NCBI GenBank assembly: GCA_900539845.1
Contig: UQDP01000009.1
Span: 1 to 64,000, forward strand
Source of the DNA: an uncultured Oscillospiraceae bacterium
GTDB lineage: Bacteria > Bacillota > Clostridia > Oscillospirales > Acutalibacteraceae
DNA: 64,000 nt
Direction of reading: 5' to 3'
The position numbers and the translations under genes are program-made. Under the pieces are notes generated by a model that searched no databases, was not told the origin of the DNA, and worked only from the letters and a program-made list of their open reading frames with translations. Position 1 is the stretch's first letter, and every line of letters begins with the position of its first letter. Below are positions 63,001-64,000 of the stretch, piece by piece.

Positions 63001-63338
63001 GATTGCATCCGTTTTACTCAGTTTATATTTCAAATGAAGGGGAAGTGGTTTGCGATCATCTTTCTCCAAAAGATTTGCTCGATAAAATGCGCCTTTTGTG
63101 TAAAGGAAAAAACAAACCCATCCCTGAGGTTTATGTGCCTTACAATAAAGAAACAAAAGACGGTAAAGATATGAGACAGATATCTTTACTGCTGGAGCAG
63201 GCTATTAAATCAATTATTAATGTGAAAGATGAAAGCGATATTGATATGTTTCTTTCAGGCTCTCAAATGAGTTTTAAGGATTCCAAAATCAGCGGAATTG
63301 ATGACTTTGAATTAATTAGCTTTTTGATTGTAAGATAA
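60096..63338 (+). CDS. PLD-like/SNF2-family helicase of a restriction-type defence operon
   Basis: The 1080-residue protein starts with a PLD-like domain lacking an HKD signature (RLRF-type IAAACFSIYAYQELK), then a SNF2 ATPase: Walker A ADSVGLGKTF (about 268-277), DESH box VVIDESHNF, motif III LSATPVNN, and motif VI QRFGRIDRIGS. An acidic helical insert (DEFDSDDQNDDE) lies between the two RecA lobes. Genes like this commonly neighbour DUF4391, a DNA methyltransferase and a type III-like Res subunit. AAAGGA precedes ATG 60096. It lies 10 bases before the DUF4391 gene. Confidence 0.88.
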   Translation: MKLIDNRTQTLKDDLKTEIKKGSKLSIAAACFSIYAYQELKSELENIDELRFIFTSPTFISEKTPKEKREYYIPRLQREKNVYGTEFEVKLRNELSQKAIARECAEWIKNKVKFRSNNTDDDMMGFILLDDKSYSPVTEFSTVGLGCERGNNAYYMVQKTDMPYSKEYLNIFNELWNDNSKLQDVTDEVLNNIVTAYKENSPEFIYFLTLYNIFNEFLEDVSEDELPNEATGFKQSKVWNMLYNFQKDAVIAIINKLEKYNGCILADSVGLGKTFTSLAVIKYYESRNKSVLVLCPKKLGNNWNTYRDNYLNNPLASDRLNYKVLYHTDLSRDSGESNGTDLSRLRWDNYDLVVIDESHNFRNGGKTSGDEDNEKENRYLRLLNKVIRSGVKTKVLMLSATPVNNKFIDLKNQLQLAYEGDASQINEKLNTKRSIDDIFRNAQKAFNTWSKWEPEERTTSNLLKMLDNDFFEVLDSVTIARSRKHIEKYYDTSEIGSFPTRLKPIAISPKLTDLPKAINYNEIFEQLMQLNLSIYTPSHFIQASKIEKYAELYQDNKVNIGFTQANREQGIRRLTAINLMKRMESSVYSFSLTLNRIKDLISSTIEAINNFEQQKAGNIELVDITDNIDEFDSDDQNDDELFTFGRKIKINLADMDYASWKSSLEKDFEILELLTYMVSDITPEHDSKLQKLFETVSHKIENPINEGNKKIIIFTAFADTAEYLYCNLSTYVKDKFDLDTAMITGNVEGKTTAKLKKADLNTILTCFSPISKDKELLLPNDDTNIDILIATDCISEGQNLQDCDYLINYDIHWNPVRIIQRFGRIDRIGSKNKCIQLVNFWPDVTLDRYIELKAKVETRMKIVDMTATGDDNILSDDEKTDLEYRKAQLTRLRDEVVDIEDMSNGISIMDLGLNEFRLDLLDYIKTHPELEKSPLGLNAVTKATGDAPKGVIFVLKNRTDSINIGNQNRLHPFYSVYISNEGEVVCDHLSPKDLLDKMRLLCKGKNKPIPEVYVPYNKETKDGKDMRQISLLLEQAIKSIINVKDESDIDMFLSGSQMSFKDSKISGIDDFELISFLIVR

Positions 63339-63348
63339 GAGGAAAATA

Positions 63349-63954
63349 ATGTATAATTTACCTGAGCGCACTTTAGTAAATAAGCAGCTTCCTAAAACAG
63401 CGGTATATAAAAAATTTAATCTCAGCGCTGTTGATAAAGCAAAATTTGATGCAGATGTAAGTCGTTTAGAAATCTCTGCGGAAATTTCTCCTGCAACGGT
63501 TTCAGTAGCACCGGGTGAAAATGTTTCATCAATATTTGCTATTCGTGTCTTGCTTAAGAAACAGGATTTTGATGAAAAAAGCATTACAATGATCTCAAAG
63601 CTCATTGACCAAAAGCTTGTTCTTGTCCTCGTTTACAAATCAAATGCAAAACTTGCCATATTTCATAAAAAGCTGTTTATGACAGAATGGCAGAGCGAGA
63701 GCGATATTTCCTTGCCAATTCAAGGTTTAAATCTTGATATCGTTTATCATAATATGATAATGCAAATAGGCAGAATACATATTGAAAACAATAACACACT
63801 TTTGGAACAGATTGCAGAGGATGAACGAAAAGCAAAATTATTAAAAGAAATCGAACGCCTTGAAAAATTGGCTAGAAAAGAAAAGCAACCAAGAAAAAAA
63901 TTTGAGTTGCATCAAAAAATTTATAAAATGAAAAAATTATTTAGTGAATATTGA
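63349..63954 (+). CDS. DUF4391 domain protein
   Basis: The 201-residue protein has LPERTLVNKQLPKTAVYKKF at the N-terminus, an alpha/beta core (SSIFAIRVLLKKQDFDEKSI, IDQKLVLVLVYKSNAKLAIF) and a long Lys/Glu-rich C-terminal coiled coil. It matches DUF4391, which commonly lies between a helicase and a DNA methyltransferase in restriction loci. AGAGG precedes the ATG. Confidence 0.87.
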   Translation: MYNLPERTLVNKQLPKTAVYKKFNLSAVDKAKFDADVSRLEISAEISPATVSVAPGENVSSIFAIRVLLKKQDFDEKSITMISKLIDQKLVLVLVYKSNAKLAIFHKKLFMTEWQSESDISLPIQGLNLDIVYHNMIMQIGRIHIENNNTLLEQIAEDERKAKLLKEIERLEKLARKEKQPRKKFELHQKIYKMKKLFSEY

Positions 63955-63996
63955 ACCACAGTAAACAATTTATAATAATTAAATAAAGGAATTAAT

Positions 63997-64000
63997 ATGG
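63997..64000 (+). CDS. start of the next gene, cut by the right edge
   Basis: An ATG at 63997 follows AAAGGA (63985-63990) with good spacing. By operon context the next product is expected to be a site-specific DNA methyltransferase, but only one codon is visible. Confidence 0.4.

Larger units (their letters stand above)
56236..64000. mobile_element. left part of an integrated mobile element, open at the right edge
   Basis: The left boundary is placed at about 56236, where the phosphatase reading frame is broken. From there the DNA is visibly AT-rich, intergenic spaces grow long, and the gene content turns to Rep-like, unknown and helicase/DUF4391 genes. No integrase, relaxase or right end lies in the window, so the class (ICE, prophage, or integrated plasmid) is unknown. 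Confidence 0.65.

Overview
The window looks like a chromosomal piece of an anaerobic, low-to-mid GC Gram-positive bacterium of the class Clostridia, probably a gut member of the Oscillospirales or a neighbouring order. The genus cannot be fixed from the sequence. The grounds are a ctsR-mcsA-mcsB-clpC operon with CtsR operators, a one-piece pyruvate:ferredoxin oxidoreductase, an LPXTG surface protein, Firmicutes-type ribosome binding sites, many extended -10 promoters, and several host- or plant-glycan glycoside hydrolases.

Layout. 1-4400: end of an unknown gene, a methyltransferase split by an in-frame stop, a membrane-anchored clan GH-D-like glycosidase whose N-terminus looks frameshifted, and an SDR oxidoreductase. 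4480-9430: a tiny Cys/Gly-rich membrane protein, then the CtsR heat-shock operon. 9500-12300: a small membrane protein, hisC and rmuC. 12360-17760: an organophosphate-type cluster (OPA-like transporter, metallophosphoesterase, AraC regulator, radical-SAM maturase) divergent from an alkaline-phosphatase-superfamily gene. 17890-18450: tRNA-Ala(CGC) and tRNA-Arg(CCG) around a structured repeat. 18550-24150: GH20, membrane M28 peptidase, GH18 and a polytopic membrane protein. 24280-30840: XRE regulator, LPXTG protein, LacX-like epimerase, nadE and a Ser/Gly-rich membrane protein. 31530-35070: nifJ. 35210-39770: acetylesterase, AraC, metallophosphoesterase and MFS transporter. 39860-43350: signal peptidase with a zinc ribbon, a glycosidase and a TSCPD protein. 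43610-47410: iolG-iolD-iolE. 47490-48840: small regulator and two membrane-anchored proteins, one with a GIY-YIG domain. 49030-51580: polar amino acid ABC transporter and an FTR-like protein. 51700-56050: AI-2E-family permease, then ACT protein-hom-lysC.

At about 56236 the sequence changes. A low-molecular-weight protein tyrosine phosphatase gene is broken after its first ten or so codons, and visibly AT-rich DNA runs to the right edge. This is read as the left part of an integrated mobile element. It carries a Rep-like gene, an unknown small gene, a long intergenic region with a GC-rich inverted repeat, an unknown 375-residue protein, and the start of a restriction/defence-like operon (PLD-SNF2 helicase, DUF4391 protein, and a next gene cut off at the edge).

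The most unusual signal is a roughly 280-base structured intergenic repeat. Two full copies each sit inside a different rho-independent terminator, in the same orientation relative to the upstream gene, and each is flanked by a direct duplication of that terminator's hairpin. One internal stem shows compensatory base changes between copies. A third, truncated copy lies near 21410-21545.
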